This document shows positions 18,122 through 27,515 of a DNA stretch of 64,000 bases, piece by piece. Where the stretch lies: the NCBI RefSeq assembly GCF_014204945.1, contig NZ_JACHMN010000002.1, forward strand, positions 3,991,001 through 4,055,000, read 5' to 3'. How positions within the stretch are numbered: position 1 is the first letter of the stretch; the number at the start of each line of letters is the position of its first letter. A program made the translations under genes and the position numbers. Source of the DNA: Allocatelliglobosispora scoriae (GTDB lineage: Bacteria > Actinomycetota > Actinomycetes > Mycobacteriales > Micromonosporaceae). The notes beneath the pieces were generated by a model, which saw only the letters and a list, made by a program, of their open reading frames with translations, made no database searches and was not told where the DNA came from.

Positions 18122-18818
18122 CGGCTGCGATCCACCGCTGCCGGGGTCCGAACACCGCGACCCCGGCAGCGTGCTGCCAGGCCTCGTCCAGCGCCGCGAG
18201 CAGCTCGTGAATCGGCTCGCCCGGCACGTTGCGGTGGATCAGCGCCTTCGGCAGCCGCTCCGCGATCGTCATCGGGGTGTCGAGGGTGCTCAGCTTCGCC
18301 GCCAGGGTCAACGCGACGGGAGCCGGGTCGCCTGCCCGGAGCGTCGCCCAGCAGCCCAGCCTGCCCAGCTCGTCGCAGGTGCCCTCGACCAGCCAGCCGC
18401 CCGGCTGCAGCCCCGCTGTGAGCCTGGTCCAGGCGGGGGCGACCGCTGACTCGTCGTACTGGCGGAGCACGTTGAGGGCCCGCACGACGGTCGGCCGCAG
18501 CCCGGCCAGCTCGAACCCGCCCCGGCGGAACTCCAGCCAGGGTGGATCGGCGGCGGGTTGAGCCGTGCGTACGCGATCCGGGTCGATCTCCAGCCCCACG
18601 ACGCGTACGTCCGGCCGCACCCGCGCCAGCCGCTCCCGCAGCTCGATGGCGGTGACCGGCGTCGCACCGTAGCCGAGGTCGACGACGAGCGGCTCCGCGG
18701 CGGCGGCGAGCGCGGCACCGCACCACCAGCCGATCCAGTTGTCGATCCGGCGCAGCCGGTTGGGGTTGGTGGTGCCGCGGGTGACGACGCCGTCGGGCCG
18801 GGCGCCCTGCCGGGTCAC
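18009..18818 (-). CDS. Class I SAM-dependent methyltransferase-like protein
   Basis: This 269-residue protein has an N-terminal SAM-binding fold: PLVVDLGYGATPVTAIEL (motif I, about residues 40-57) and VVGLEIDPDRV (acidic loop), then an aromatic-rich C-terminal half. The substrate is unknown. The GTG start overlaps the SDR stop as GTGA, so the two are co-translated. The last 38 codons overlap the end of the opposing surface-protein gene; one of the two ends may have moved by loss of an earlier stop. Confidence 0.75.
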   Translation of the reverse strand: MTRQGARPDGVVTRGTTNPNRLRRIDNWIGWWCGAALAAAAEPLVVDLGYGATPVTAIELRERLARVRPDVRVVGLEIDPDRVRTAQPAADPPWLEFRRGGFELAGLRPTVVRALNVLRQYDESAVAPAWTRLTAGLQPGGWLVEGTCDELGRLGCWATLRAGDPAPVALTLAAKLSTLDTPMTIAERLPKALIHRNVPGEPIHELLAALDEAWQHAAGVAVFGPRQRWIAAVSYLRQRGWRTLDGPRRWRLGELTVPWPPDPHHRRGA

Positions 18819-19579
18819 CCCCGGTGGACCTTGTGCTGCGCGGCCTGGGCCACCGGCCGCACCACGAGCCGGTCCACGTTGACGTGCTGCGGGCGGGTCG
18901 CCACCCAGGCCACGCAGTCCGCGACATCCTCGGCGAGCAGCGGCTCCGCGACACCGGCGTAGATGCCGGCCGCCCGGTCCGCGTCGCCGCCGAAGCGGTT
19001 GACCGCGAACTCGTCGGTCTTCACCATGCCCGGCTCGATCTCGATCACCCGGATCGGCCGGCCGCAGAGCTCCAGGCGCAGGGTGCCGGTGAGGGCGTGC
19101 TGCGCGTGCTTCGCCGCCGCGTATCCGCCGCCGCCCTCGTAGACGACGTGTCCGGCTGTCGAGACGATGTTGACGATCGTGCCCGCGCCGCTCTCCTCCA
19201 GGGAACCGACGAGCGCCTTCGTCACGCGGAGGGTGCCGAGGACGTTCACGTCGTACATCCACTGCCAGTCCTCGATCGAACCCGCCTCGACCGCGTCCGC
19301 GCCGTGCGCGCCGCCCGCGTTGTTGACGAGCAGGGACAGGGGCCTGGTGAGGGCTCCCGCCAGCGCCGCCACCGAGGCGTCGTCCGTCACGTCGCAGGCG
19401 ACTGCGGTCGCCTCACCACCGGCCTGGCGGATCTCGGTGACGAGCGAGTCCAGCCGGTCCAGGCGGCGAGCCGCGGCGATGACGTGGAACCCCTCGGCGG
19501 CGAGGCGGCGGGCGGTGGCCGCCCCGATTCCGCTGCTCGCTCCGGTGACGACGGCGACGGGTGACTTCGACATACTCAC
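18815..19579 (-). CDS. SDR-family NAD(P)-dependent oxidoreductase
   Basis: This classical short-chain dehydrogenase of about 254 residues has cofactor motif [12 protein letters not shown], catalytic Ser in NIVSTAGH and YAAAK. The fold and length are those of 3-ketoacyl reductase/YdfG-like enzymes; the substrate is unknown. Several starts are possible (ATG 19585, GTG 19579, ATG 19573). AAGGA is best spaced for the GTG at 19579. It is followed by a coupled methyltransferase and is divergent from mshA. Confidence 0.85.
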   Translation of the reverse strand: MSMSKSPVAVVTGASSGIGAATARRLAAEGFHVIAAARRLDRLDSLVTEIRQAGGEATAVACDVTDDASVAALAGALTRPLSLLVNNAGGAHGADAVEAGSIEDWQWMYDVNVLGTLRVTKALVGSLEESGAGTIVNIVSTAGHVVYEGGGGYAAAKHAQHALTGTLRLELCGRPIRVIEIEPGMVKTDEFAVNRFGGDADRAAGIYAGVAEPLLAEDVADCVAWVATRPQHVNVDRLVVRPVAQAAQHKVHRG

Positions 19580-19670
19580 GATCATTCCTTACCGCCCCGC
19601 ACCGTCGGCCTCAGCCATGGCGGGTGATATCGCTCACCGAGATGGGATGGAACGGGGGTGTGTCGGAATT

Positions 19671-21008
19671 ATGAACGGTGTGCCCAGCGTTGTCAGCCAC
19701 GTGACCGCCCCCCGACTTGTCGATCTGCCGCGCCGGATAGCTACGCTATCCGTGCATACGTCCCCTTTGCATCAGCCGGGCACGGGTGACGCCGGCGGCA
19801 TGAACGTCTATATCGTCGAGGTGTCGAAGCGGCTCGCGGAGGCCGGCGTCGAGGTCGACATCTTCACCCGGGCGACCTCGAGTGCCGTGCCGTCCTGCGT
19901 CGAGCTCGCCCCGGGCGTCACCGTCCGGCACGTGAGCGCGGGCCCGTTCGAAGGGCTCGCCAAGGAGGACCTGCCCGCCCAGCTCTGCGCCTTCACCCAC
20001 GGCGTGATGCGGGCCGAGGCGTCCCGGCCGCCGGGCTTCTATGACCTGCTGCACTCGCACTACTGGCTCTCCGGCCAGGTCGGCTGGCTCGCCAAGCAGC
20101 GCTGGGGCGTGCCGCTGGTGCACACCGCGCACACCCTCGCCAAGGTCAAGAACCTCCAGCTCGCCTCCGGCGACCGCCGCGAGCCGATGGCGAGGGTCAT
20201 CGGCGAGGAGCAGGTCGTCGCCGAGGCGGACCGCCTCATCGCCAACACGCCGACCGAGGCCCGCGAGCTGATCGACCTCTACGACGCCCCGCTCGACCGG
20301 GTCAGCGTCGTCGAGCCGGGCGTCGATCTCGACCGCTTCCGCCCGACGATGTCCAGGCTCGACGCGCGCCGCCGCCTGGGCCTGCCCGAGCGCGGGCACA
20401 TCGTCACCTTCGTCGGGCGCATCCAGCCGCTCAAGGCCCCGGACGTGCTGATCAGCGCGCTCGCCGAACTGGTCGACCGCGACCCCGAGGTCGCCGCGCA
20501 GACCACCGTCGTCATCGTCGGCGGACCCAGCGGCAGCGGCCTCGATCGGCCGACCTCGCTGATCGAGCTCGCCGAGTCGCTCGGCGTCGCCGCGTCCGTC
20601 CGCTTCCTGCCGCCGCAGGCCGGTGACGATCTCGTCGCGGTCTTCCGCGCCTCCGACCTGGTCGCTGTGCCCTCTCACAACGAGTCCTTCGGCCTCGTCG
20701 CGCTCGAAGCCCAGGCCGCCGGTACGCCGGTGGTCGCCGCAGCCGTCGGCGGCCTCGTCACCGCCGTGCGCGACGGCATCAGCGGTGTCCTCGTCGAGGG
20801 CCACGCGCCGCAGGAGTGGGCGAGGATGCTGCACCGCCTGCTGCGCAGCCCGGCCACTCTGGAGGAGCTCGCCGAGGGTGCCGTCGAGCACGCGAAGCAG
20901 TTTTCGTGGGCTCGCACGGCGAACGGGCTCCTCGACGTCTACCGTGAGGCAATGACCGAACATCGCGTCCACCGCACCCGTCAGCTCGCGCTCACGGCCA
21001 CCTGGTGA
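19671..21008 (+). CDS. mshA: D-inositol-3-phosphate glycosyltransferase (mycothiol synthesis)
   Basis: This 445-residue GT4 retaining glycosyltransferase transfers GlcNAc from UDP-GlcNAc to 1D-inositol 3-phosphate, the first step of mycothiol synthesis. The family N-terminal signature [19 protein letters not shown] is intact, as are HSHYWLSG, the phosphate-binding [12 protein letters not shown] and the EX7E-type [21 protein letters not shown] chose the ATG at 19671. An ATG 24 bases upstream is possible, and longer openings are antisense to the SDR gene. It overlaps the ybjN-like gene by GTGA, as in other actinobacteria. Confidence 0.95.
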   Translation: MNGVPSVVSHVTAPRLVDLPRRIATLSVHTSPLHQPGTGDAGGMNVYIVEVSKRLAEAGVEVDIFTRATSSAVPSCVELAPGVTVRHVSAGPFEGLAKEDLPAQLCAFTHGVMRAEASRPPGFYDLLHSHYWLSGQVGWLAKQRWGVPLVHTAHTLAKVKNLQLASGDRREPMARVIGEEQVVAEADRLIANTPTEARELIDLYDAPLDRVSVVEPGVDLDRFRPTMSRLDARRRLGLPERGHIVTFVGRIQPLKAPDVLISALAELVDRDPEVAAQTTVVIVGGPSGSGLDRPTSLIELAESLGVAASVRFLPPQAGDDLVAVFRASDLVAVPSHNESFGLVALEAQAAGTPVVAAAVGGLVTAVRDGISGVLVEGHAPQEWARMLHRLLRSPATLEELAEGAVEHAKQFSWARTANGLLDVYREAMTEHRVHRTRQLALTATW

Positions 21009-21487
21009 GCCTGCGCGAGGAGGTCTCGCGGCTGATCGAGGAGCACTGCGCGGAGCTCGACCTCGATCGCACCGGCGAGACGTCGTTCGTCGTCGTGCTG
21101 CCCGGTGCGCACAAGCTCAAGACCACGGTCAACCTGGTCGTGGGCGAGCACGCGCTGCGCGTCGAGGCGTTCGTGATGCGCCATCCCGACGAGCGCCACG
21201 AGGATGTCTGGGCGTGGTTGCTGCGGCGCAACGCCCGCCTCTACGGCGTCGCCTTCTCCATCGACACGGCCGGCGACATCTACCTGACGGGTCGCGTACC
21301 CCTGCATGCGGTGACCCCCGACGAGCTGGACCGGCTGCTCGGGTCGGTGCTCACCTATGCCGACGAGTCCTTCGACGCGCTGCTGGAGCTCGGTTTCGCC
21401 GAGGCGATCCGGCGCGAGTGGGCGTGGCGGATCAGCCGCGGCGAGCCGACCGACAACCTCCGGGCCTTCACCCACCTCATCGAGTGA
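21005..21487 (+). CDS. YbjN-domain protein
   Basis: This 160-residue soluble protein of the YbjN/DUF1790 type has the conserved [22 protein letters not shown] core (split around residue 65) and the C-terminal [13 protein letters not shown] helix. The biochemical role is unknown; relatives resemble type III secretion chaperone folds. It sits directly after mshA with a GTGA overlap, the same pairing as Rv0486-Rv0487 in Mycobacterium tuberculosis. It ends one base before the opposing pseudokinase gene. Confidence 0.88.
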   Translation: MSLREEVSRLIEEHCAELDLDRTGETSFVVVLPGAHKLKTTVNLVVGEHALRVEAFVMRHPDERHEDVWAWLLRRNARLYGVAFSIDTAGDIYLTGRVPLHAVTPDELDRLLGSVLTYADESFDALLELGFAEAIRREWAWRISRGEPTDNLRAFTHLIE

Positions 21488-21488
21488 G

Positions 21489-22967
21489 TCACTTGCAGGT
21501 GTAAGAGACCTTTCCGGTCGCCTCGTGCACCGTGGGGGAGATGATCCGCAGGGTCGCGGTCGCGGTGGGCTGCGCGGTGCCCTTGCCGGAGAAAGTCCAC
21601 TGCAGGTGGACCTTGACCTCCGCCTGGCCCTCCTCGACGCTCTGCTCCAGCGGGTCGAGGACCTGCGGTGCGGCCTTGCCGTCGAACTTGACCCACTGAT
21701 ATTTGAAGCTGCCACCGGCGCTGTTGGTCTTGACGACCCCGACGACGTCGACGAGCCCGCTGCAGGGCGCTGCGGTGGCGTCCGCGACCCCGACCGAGTT
21801 GATCACGATCGGGTTGGGTGCGAACCGGTCCCAGAGGACGATGCCGACGACCACGATGACGGCGAGCGTGAGCATCGCGCTGAAGACGGCGCTGAGCGTC
21901 TTGAGGATGCCGCGTCTGCGCTTGACCGGCGGCGCCGGCGGGGTCCACTGCGGCACCGACGGCGGCTGGGACGGCACGCCCTTGCCGAAGCGCAGCTCCG
22001 GTGCGGGCTGCGGCGGCGGCTGGCGCTGGCCGAGCCGGGTCGCCTCGGCGTTCGGGGCACCGGGTGCGGGCGGCGCGGAGTACTGCGGCGCTGCGGCGAA
22101 CTGCGGCGGCTGCGGTGCGGTCGCCGGGATGGCGGGCATCGGCGCGGTGGCCGGCGTCGTCGCAGCCTGCGGTGGTGCGGCCTGCGGTGGTGCGGAGACC
22201 GGGGTGTGCGCACCCCACGGGTCGGCGGCCGGCGGGTGCGCGGGCGCGGCGGGTGCAGCGGGCGCGGACTGGTCCGGGGCGGGCAGCAGCGTGGTCGACT
22301 CCGAGAGCGGCGCCTCGGCGACCTTGGGCGCAGCGGCAGCGGCCGCGGTCACCGCCGGAGCGGCGGCCGTCAGCAGGGCCGTGAGCGTGGCGCGATCACC
22401 GAAGCCGGGCACATCGGTCGCGGTCGCCGCGAGCACGCGCAGCGCCGTCTCCAGCCCCGCGGCGGAGGCGGCCGCCACCGTGTCTAGCGTGGCGTTGCCG
22501 GGAACGAGCTGCTTGATGAGCGCGGCCCAGGCGGTGATGTCTTCCTTCGGGTCGACCGTCCGGTCGGCGAGCGCCGCGGCGAGGCCGACCTCGTTGAGCT
22601 GGGCGGCACCCGCCGCGCTGATGATCACCGTCGAGGAGTCGAGCGCGCCGTGCACGATGTTGGCGGCGTGCAGCTGGCGCAGCGTCTGACCCGTGTCGGC
22701 GGCGATCGTCGCGGCGGCGGCCGGCGTCAACCGGCCCGCCAGCGTGGCGAGCGACGGGGACGCGGGCGAGGCGGTGACGAGCCACGCCTTGCCCTGGTGC
22801 GAGACGAGGTCGGCGATGCGCAGGACGCCGGGCAGGTTGAGCGTACGGACGCGGTTGACGAGTGCCACCACGCGCGCCATCGTGGGCTGGTCGGTGGCGG
22901 GCAGCGCGAGTGCGCCGACCTTCCGACCGTCGGTTGTGGACGACGTGCCCCACGCACCTACGCTCAT
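21489..22967 (-). CDS. Membrane-anchored pseudokinase
   Basis: This 492-residue protein has a degenerate protein-kinase-like N-terminal domain (about 1-200). HGALDSSTV (106-114) stands where HRDLKPEN is expected, and NEVG (125-128) replaces DFG, so phosphotransfer is unlikely. A 150-residue Ala/Pro-rich linker, a basic stop (KRRRG), one membrane helix (about 358-379) and an extracytoplasmic beta domain with two Cys follow. The layout mirrors the active kinase at 24047. GGGGGAGGAG precedes the ATG. It may be a scaffold in envelope signalling; that is inference. Confidence 0.72.
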   Translation of the reverse strand: MSVGAWGTSSTTDGRKVGALALPATDQPTMARVVALVNRVRTLNLPGVLRIADLVSHQGKAWLVTASPASPSLATLAGRLTPAAAATIAADTGQTLRQLHAANIVHGALDSSTVIISAAGAAQLNEVGLAAALADRTVDPKEDITAWAALIKQLVPGNATLDTVAAASAAGLETALRVLAATATDVPGFGDRATLTALLTAAAPAVTAAAAAAPKVAEAPLSESTTLLPAPDQSAPAAPAAPAHPPAADPWGAHTPVSAPPQAAPPQAATTPATAPMPAIPATAPQPPQFAAAPQYSAPPAPGAPNAEATRLGQRQPPPQPAPELRFGKGVPSQPPSVPQWTPPAPPVKRRRGILKTLSAVFSAMLTLAVIVVVGIVLWDRFAPNPIVINSVGVADATAAPCSGLVDVVGVVKTNSAGGSFKYQWVKFDGKAAPQVLDPLEQSVEEGQAEVKVHLQWTFSGKGTAQPTATATLRIISPTVHEATGKVSYTCK

Positions 22968-23088
22968 CGTGCGCTCCTCCCCCTGTCGCCTAGATCGGCG
23001 TCACCATACCGGCCACGCTGTGGCGGTGGTAGGGGCCGAACGTGTCGGCGATCGGTCAGCGGCCGCCGGTCGATGCGAGCATATATAG

Positions 23089-23976
23089 ATGCCCACCCCG
23101 CCGTTGACCCCCCGCGAGCTGGCGGTCGCACCCTTCCGTGGCAGCGACGCGATCGCCCGGGGCTTGCTCACGCGCGGGATGCTGCGGAGTTCTGCCTGGC
23201 GGCGGCTCTACCGTGATGTCTATGTCCACGAGGAGATCGCGATTGATCATCGAGTGAGCTGCGAGGCGGCCGCGCTCCTCCTGCCGCCCGGTGCGGCGGT
23301 GGCGGGTCTCAGCGCCGCGCATGTGTGGGGCGTCACCCCGCTGCCCGTCGGCGATGTCACGGTGATCGTCCCGCGCGGTCAGAACATGAGGGTCCAACCC
23401 GGCATCGAGGTACGCCGTGGCGCCCTCCCGCCCTCCGACATCGTGTCCCCGCTGGGCTTTCCCGTCACGTCGGCCCTGCGGACAGCGTTCGACCTGGCCA
23501 GGGAACTGCCGCCCACGGAGGCGGTGATCGTGCTCGACACCTTCCTCAAGAAGCAGCGGATCAACCAGGCCCGCCTCGCCGACTACCTGGATGCTCGACC
23601 ATCCTGGCCCGGGGTGAAGGCCGCCCGAACCGCGTTGTTCCGAGCTGATCCGCTGTCGGAGTCGCCGATGGAGACCCGCACCCGGCTGCTGATCGCCGAC
23701 TCGGACCTGCCGATGCCGTTCTCCCAGTACAAGGTCTACAGCGGCAAGCGCTTCATCGCGAGGGTCGACTTCGCCTACCCGGACTGCCTGCTGGCGCTGG
23801 AGTACGAGGGCGACCACCACCGGCACCGCGACGTCTTCCGCTCGGACATCGAGCGGCTGAACCGCATGCGCCTGCTCGGCTGGACGGTCCTCCGCTTCAC
23901 CGCCGACGACATTCTCCGCTATCCGGACAACCTGATCACCCAGATCCGAGCCGCACTGCGCCGACGACGCATCTAG
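23089..23976 (+). CDS. DUF559-domain protein with AbiEi-like N-terminus
   Basis: This 295-residue protein starts with a winged-helix/antitoxin-like region (RGLLTRGMLRSSAWRRLYRDVYV), typical of the AbiEi or type IV antitoxin group. It ends with a DUF559/VSR-like nuclease fold: LALEYEGDHHRHRDVFRSDI, then RLLGWTVLRFTADD, where Asp, Glu and His could bind a metal. Such proteins are common and mostly uncharacterised in actinomycetes. No partner nucleotidyltransferase is next to it. No ribosome site precedes the ATG, so the mRNA may be leaderless. The stop codon lies inside a long inverted repeat. Confidence 0.75.
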   Translation: MPTPPLTPRELAVAPFRGSDAIARGLLTRGMLRSSAWRRLYRDVYVHEEIAIDHRVSCEAAALLLPPGAAVAGLSAAHVWGVTPLPVGDVTVIVPRGQNMRVQPGIEVRRGALPPSDIVSPLGFPVTSALRTAFDLARELPPTEAVIVLDTFLKKQRINQARLADYLDARPSWPGVKAARTALFRADPLSESPMETRTRLLIADSDLPMPFSQYKVYSGKRFIARVDFAYPDCLLALEYEGDHHRHRDVFRSDIERLNRMRLLGWTVLRFTADDILRYPDNLITQIRAALRRRRI

Positions 23977-24031
23977 GGCCACGTCATGGCTGTCTCACCG
24001 ACTTCGAGACAGCCATGACGTGACCCTAGAT
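23971..24031. terminator. Bidirectional inverted-repeat terminator
   Basis: Arms 23971-23996 and 24006-24031 pair over 26 bases with a single G-U-type mismatch and a 9-nt loop. The repeat lies between two convergent genes and includes the stop codon of the DUF559 gene. No long U-run follows, so the terminator role is inferred from position and stability. Confidence 0.65.
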
Positions 24032-24046
24032 GACGTGGGCGGTGGG

Positions 24047-25633
24047 TCAGCCGATGACGATGCAGCTGTACGGGTACGGGCTGACCTTTGCCGTGAAGAC
24101 CCTGACGTTGTCGACCGTGATCCAGGCGGAGACGAGGACGTGTGCCTGGTTGGCGCAGGCCTTGCCGAAGTCCTGGACCTGGTGGGCGCTGTCGATCCAC
24201 TGCACGCTGCCGCCCTCCTCGGTGAGGTTGAACGGCACGTTCCAGCTGCCGCTGGGGGTCCGGCCGACCGGCTTCACACCGTCCGCCGAGGGGTAGTAGC
24301 GCACGTGCAGGATCCCGCTGCCCTTGCCCTGGTAGCGGCCGTTGGCGATCCAGACGAGCCCGGCACACCGCCCGGCGCCGCAGGTGTAGCTCGTGTAGTC
24401 GACGTTGACGTTCAGCAGCGTGAAGGTCGGCTTCGGCGACGGTGAGAGCGACGGTGAGGGCTTCGGGGACTTGCTGGGCTTCGGCGACTTCGACGCGGAG
24501 GGCGACGGCGACGGGGACTCCGACGGCGAGGGCGACGGGGAGAGCGACTCCTCCGGAGTGGGCGACAGCGACTCCGGGATGACCGGCGACGGCGAGGTGA
24601 CGACGGCGATCGGCACGGTCGGTCCGCTGAACGCCGTGTAGCCGACCGCCGCGGTGATCGCCAGGATGAGCGTCGTGCCGCCCGCGATCAGGGCCTTCTT
24701 CAGCGTCGACATGCCGGTGCCGACGCCGCTGGAGGCGACCGCGGTGCCGCCCATCTGGGAGAGCACGAGCGGGAAGAGCAGCGCGAGCAGCAGGGCGCGG
24801 CGCGCGAGCTTCTTGCGGCCGTCCTCCTCCCACTCGGGTCCGTAGGCCCCGCCGGCGATCGTCTCGAGCTCCTGCAGGAACGTGGTCGCGTCCTTCGGGC
24901 GGTGCGCCGGGTTCTTCGCCATGCCCCGGCGGATCAGGCCGCGCAGCGCCTCGGGGGCGGCGTCGACCGGGATCGGCGCCTCCTCGTGCTGGCGGCGCAG
25001 GGCGGCGAGGTCGCCGGGGGCCGAGAAGGGGGGCTTGCCGACGAGGCACTCGTAGAAGGTCGCGGTCGCGGCGTAGATGTCGGTCTGCGGGGTCGCCGTG
25101 CCACCGGCCCACTGCTCCGGGGCCATGTAGCTGGGCGTACCGGCCAGAACGCCCTGGCGGCCGGCGCGGACCGCGATGCCGAAGTCGGCGAGTTTGCTCT
25201 GCCCCTGCCCGTCGACGAGGACATTTTCCGGCTTGTAGTCGCGGTGCACGACGCCGTAGGCGTGCGTGGCGGCGAGGCCGAGTAACGATCCTTTGAGGAC
25301 GAGCAGTGCCGCCTCCGCCTCGGTGGGGCCCTGCTCGCGCAGCATCGCCCGCATGGAGACGCCGTCGACGAGCTCCATCACGATCGCGGCACCGCCGCCG
25401 CCCTCGACGTATTCGTAGAGCCGGGCGACGTAGGGGTTCTCGACCTCGGCGAGGATGCGCGCCTCGGCCCGGAACTCGCGGATGAAGTTGTGGTCACCGC
25501 GCAGGTTGTCGGCGAGGTATTTGATCGCCACCGGTACGCCGGTCTGGTCATGCGTTGCGAGTACGACCCGGCCGGACGCTCCGCGGCCCAGTTCCCGGAT
25601 CTCGGTGTACCCCGGGACGATCCAGTTACTCAT
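24047..25633 (-). CDS. Transmembrane serine/threonine protein kinase
   Basis: This 528-residue Hanks-type kinase has a Gly-rich loop GRGASGRV (16-23), Lys38, catalytic HRDYKPEN (130-137), DFG (150-152) and APE (171-173), all intact. After the kinase domain come a hydrophobic stretch (about 279-300), a second membrane helix (about 313-335), a Ser/Pro repeat tether (SPSPSPSESP-like) and an extracytoplasmic domain with paired Cys. It would sense an envelope signal and phosphorylate cytoplasmic targets. The neighbouring FHA domain is a natural phospho-Thr reader. The ATG overlaps the M50/FHA stop as ATGA, so both are one operon. Confidence 0.9.
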   Translation of the reverse strand: MSNWIVPGYTEIRELGRGASGRVVLATHDQTGVPVAIKYLADNLRGDHNFIREFRAEARILAEVENPYVARLYEYVEGGGGAAIVMELVDGVSMRAMLREQGPTEAEAALLVLKGSLLGLAATHAYGVVHRDYKPENVLVDGQGQSKLADFGIAVRAGRQGVLAGTPSYMAPEQWAGGTATPQTDIYAATATFYECLVGKPPFSAPGDLAALRRQHEEAPIPVDAAPEALRGLIRRGMAKNPAHRPKDATTFLQELETIAGGAYGPEWEEDGRKKLARRALLLALLFPLVLSQMGGTAVASSGVGTGMSTLKKALIAGGTTLILAITAAVGYTAFSGPTVPIAVVTSPSPVIPESLSPTPEESLSPSPSPSESPSPSPSASKSPKPSKSPKPSPSLSPSPKPTFTLLNVNVDYTSYTCGAGRCAGLVWIANGRYQGKGSGILHVRYYPSADGVKPVGRTPSGSWNVPFNLTEEGGSVQWIDSAHQVQDFGKACANQAHVLVSAWITVDNVRVFTAKVSPYPYSCIVIG

Positions 25634-27366
25634 GCCGTCGCGCCTTCCTTGCTCTGCCGACCACTGCGTCGGAGGATGGTCCGTGTGACCCACTGCGAGA
25701 TTGCGCGGTAGACGCGGAACCAGATGGGGAACATGATGATGCCGACCCCGAGGATAACGACGGGGATCGTGGTGCCGGGCGGCAGATGCTCCTTGGCGAG
25801 GTCACCGAGCCGGTTCTGCCAGGTGATCAGGGCGAAGGTCAGGAATGCGCCCATTCCGAGCACGGCGGCCATGCCGTAAGCGGCGAGTCCCCACTGCTTG
25901 AACCCGGGGCGGCGACCGGCCTTGAGGTCGGCCCAGACACCCTTGGTGAAGTAGGCCGAGGCCTCCTCGCGCAGGCGCGGCTGGTGCAGCGCGTCGGCGA
26001 GCGCCTGGTAGCCGTCGAGCGGCATCAGCGGGTTGAAGTTGTAGAGCGTGTTGATGTAGAGCCCGAAGGCGAGCTGGAAGGCGATGCCGGAGACCACCGG
26101 ATTCGGCACGTACGCGGCGATCAGTGACGCGCTGCCGGCGACCGCGGCTGTCGAGAGTGGACCGGACAGCGCCACGACGATCCGCGACCACCGGGTGCCG
26201 AACCACATGTCGCTGGTGTCGACGAAGGCGAACGGCATGCCCATCATCAGCATGAACCCGCCCCGGGTCACCTTGCGGCCATAGGACTTCACCGCGAGCG
26301 CGTGCGCCGACTCGTGCACCGCGAGGGCGAAGAGGTAGCCGCCGAGCGCCGCCGCCACGCCCCAGATCCCGGCGCCGCCGGTGTTGAAGAGCCGCTGGTG
26401 GCCGAGGGCGTGGAAGAAGCCCCAGAGCCCGGCGAGGATGAGCACCCACAGCAGGAAGACGCCGGTCCCGGTGAAGAACCACCAGCCGAACGAGCGGTAC
26501 ATCCTGGTGAAGAGGCCGTCGAGGCCCTTGACCGAGAGCTCCATCCGGAGCAGCCACTTCAGCAGGGTGCGGCCGATCTTCTTGAGCAGCGGCGGCTTCT
26601 CCGGGTCGCGCTGGCCGTGCAGGCCCCGGACGAGTTCGAGCTGCGCGAAGGTGTGCAGCGTCTTCTCGATCCGCGGCAGCGCCAACTCGCCGTACTTCTC
26701 GGCGTAGAGGAAGAGCAGGTCGCGGATGGTGTTGACGCCGTCGAGGGCGTTCCACAGGAAGACGTCGCGGTCGTCGAGCTGGAGGTACTGGTCGGTGCGG
26801 GTGTTGCGCAGCACCCACTGCTCGACGTCGCGGGTCGTGGCCACCTGCTTGAGGGCCCATCCGGAACGGCGCTGCGGCCTCGCCGAGAGGGGTCCGCCGG
26901 CGGTCGCCGCCTCCTCGACGCGCTGGCTCGCGGCGAGCATCGTGTGCTCCGTACCCTTGATCATGGTCTTGGAACCGACCGCGGCGCTGCGCGGCTGCGC
27001 GAACCGGACCCCGATGTCTCCGATGTAGATCTCGGTCTCGTCGGGGAGCGTGGCGATGTCGCCGTGCAGGGTGCGTCCCGCGACCGTCGTGCCGTTGAAG
27101 GAGTTCAGGTCCTCGATGGCGAAACCGCCGGGTCCGCGCACGATGCGCGCGTGCCGGCGGCTCACGCTCGGATCGTCCAGGACCAGATCGTTGTCATTGG
27201 TACGCCCGATCGTGGTGACCGGCTTGACCAGCGGAAAGACCTGGTCGCCCCGCCGAAGCTCGGGTGCCGCGAAGCTGGCGACCTCAGCGCCCTTGCGCAA
27301 CGTGCCGCAGGTCAGGCAGTAGGGGTAGTCCCGGCGCAGGTGCACGTGACAGGCGTGGCACAACAT
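25630..27366 (-). CDS. Zinc-ribbon/FHA/PqqD-like/M50 site-2-type membrane protease
   Basis: This 578-residue multidomain protein starts with a zinc ribbon (C3-C6, C17-C20). An FHA domain follows (about 48-100; GRTNDNDLVLDDPSVSRRHA and NSFNGTTV are the phospho-Thr-binding strands). A PqqD-like winged helix spans about 175-250 (QYLQLDDRDVFLWNALDG). Membrane helices then carry HESAH (351-355) and the third metal ligand region NFNPLMPLDGY (443-453), as in M50 peptide zinc metalloproteases. PqqD-like domains bind precursor peptides in RiPP pathways, and FHA domains bind phosphothreonine. Neighbours are a 19-aa ORF upstream and a kinase downstream. The substrate is unknown. Confidence 0.82.
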   Translation of the reverse strand: MLCHACHVHLRRDYPYCLTCGTLRKGAEVASFAAPELRRGDQVFPLVKPVTTIGRTNDNDLVLDDPSVSRRHARIVRGPGGFAIEDLNSFNGTTVAGRTLHGDIATLPDETEIYIGDIGVRFAQPRSAAVGSKTMIKGTEHTMLAASQRVEEAATAGGPLSARPQRRSGWALKQVATTRDVEQWVLRNTRTDQYLQLDDRDVFLWNALDGVNTIRDLLFLYAEKYGELALPRIEKTLHTFAQLELVRGLHGQRDPEKPPLLKKIGRTLLKWLLRMELSVKGLDGLFTRMYRSFGWWFFTGTGVFLLWVLILAGLWGFFHALGHQRLFNTGGAGIWGVAAALGGYLFALAVHESAHALAVKSYGRKVTRGGFMLMMGMPFAFVDTSDMWFGTRWSRIVVALSGPLSTAAVAGSASLIAAYVPNPVVSGIAFQLAFGLYINTLYNFNPLMPLDGYQALADALHQPRLREEASAYFTKGVWADLKAGRRPGFKQWGLAAYGMAAVLGMGAFLTFALITWQNRLGDLAKEHLPPGTTIPVVILGVGIIMFPIWFRVYRAISQWVTRTILRRSGRQSKEGATA

Positions 27367-27468
27367 CTCCGGTGGCCTTTCGTGGCGGGTCTGGCGGTGC
27401 GGATGCTACTGCCTGGATCGGTGGCGGCCGATCGCCGATCAGGCAGTCTTGCCTGGCTGAATAGGGGG

Positions 27469-27503
27469 CTCCGGGGAGGCGACGGGGGAACACCTCCCCG
27501 GAG
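27469..27503 (-). terminator. Hairpin between the 19-aa ORF and the protease gene
   Basis: A perfect 11-bp inverted repeat (CTCCGGGGAGG/CCTCCCCGGAG, loop 13 nt) lies 13 bases after the small ORF stop and about 100 bases before the protease start. It has no U-run. It could act as an attenuator, letting the upstream genes be made in excess over the protease and kinase. This is inference from position. Confidence 0.5.
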
Positions 27504-27515
27504 CGGCTGGGGGAA

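Noticed and set aside
19735-19751. Hairpin GGATAGCTACGCTATCC as a possible regulatory site or later mshA start
   Set aside because: It lies inside the conserved N-terminal coding part of mshA, and a later start would remove family residues.
21703-22689. 328-codon plus-strand open frame rich in Ala/Gly/Cys
   Set aside because: Antisense to the Ala/Pro-rich linker of the pseudokinase, which creates open frames by composition alone.
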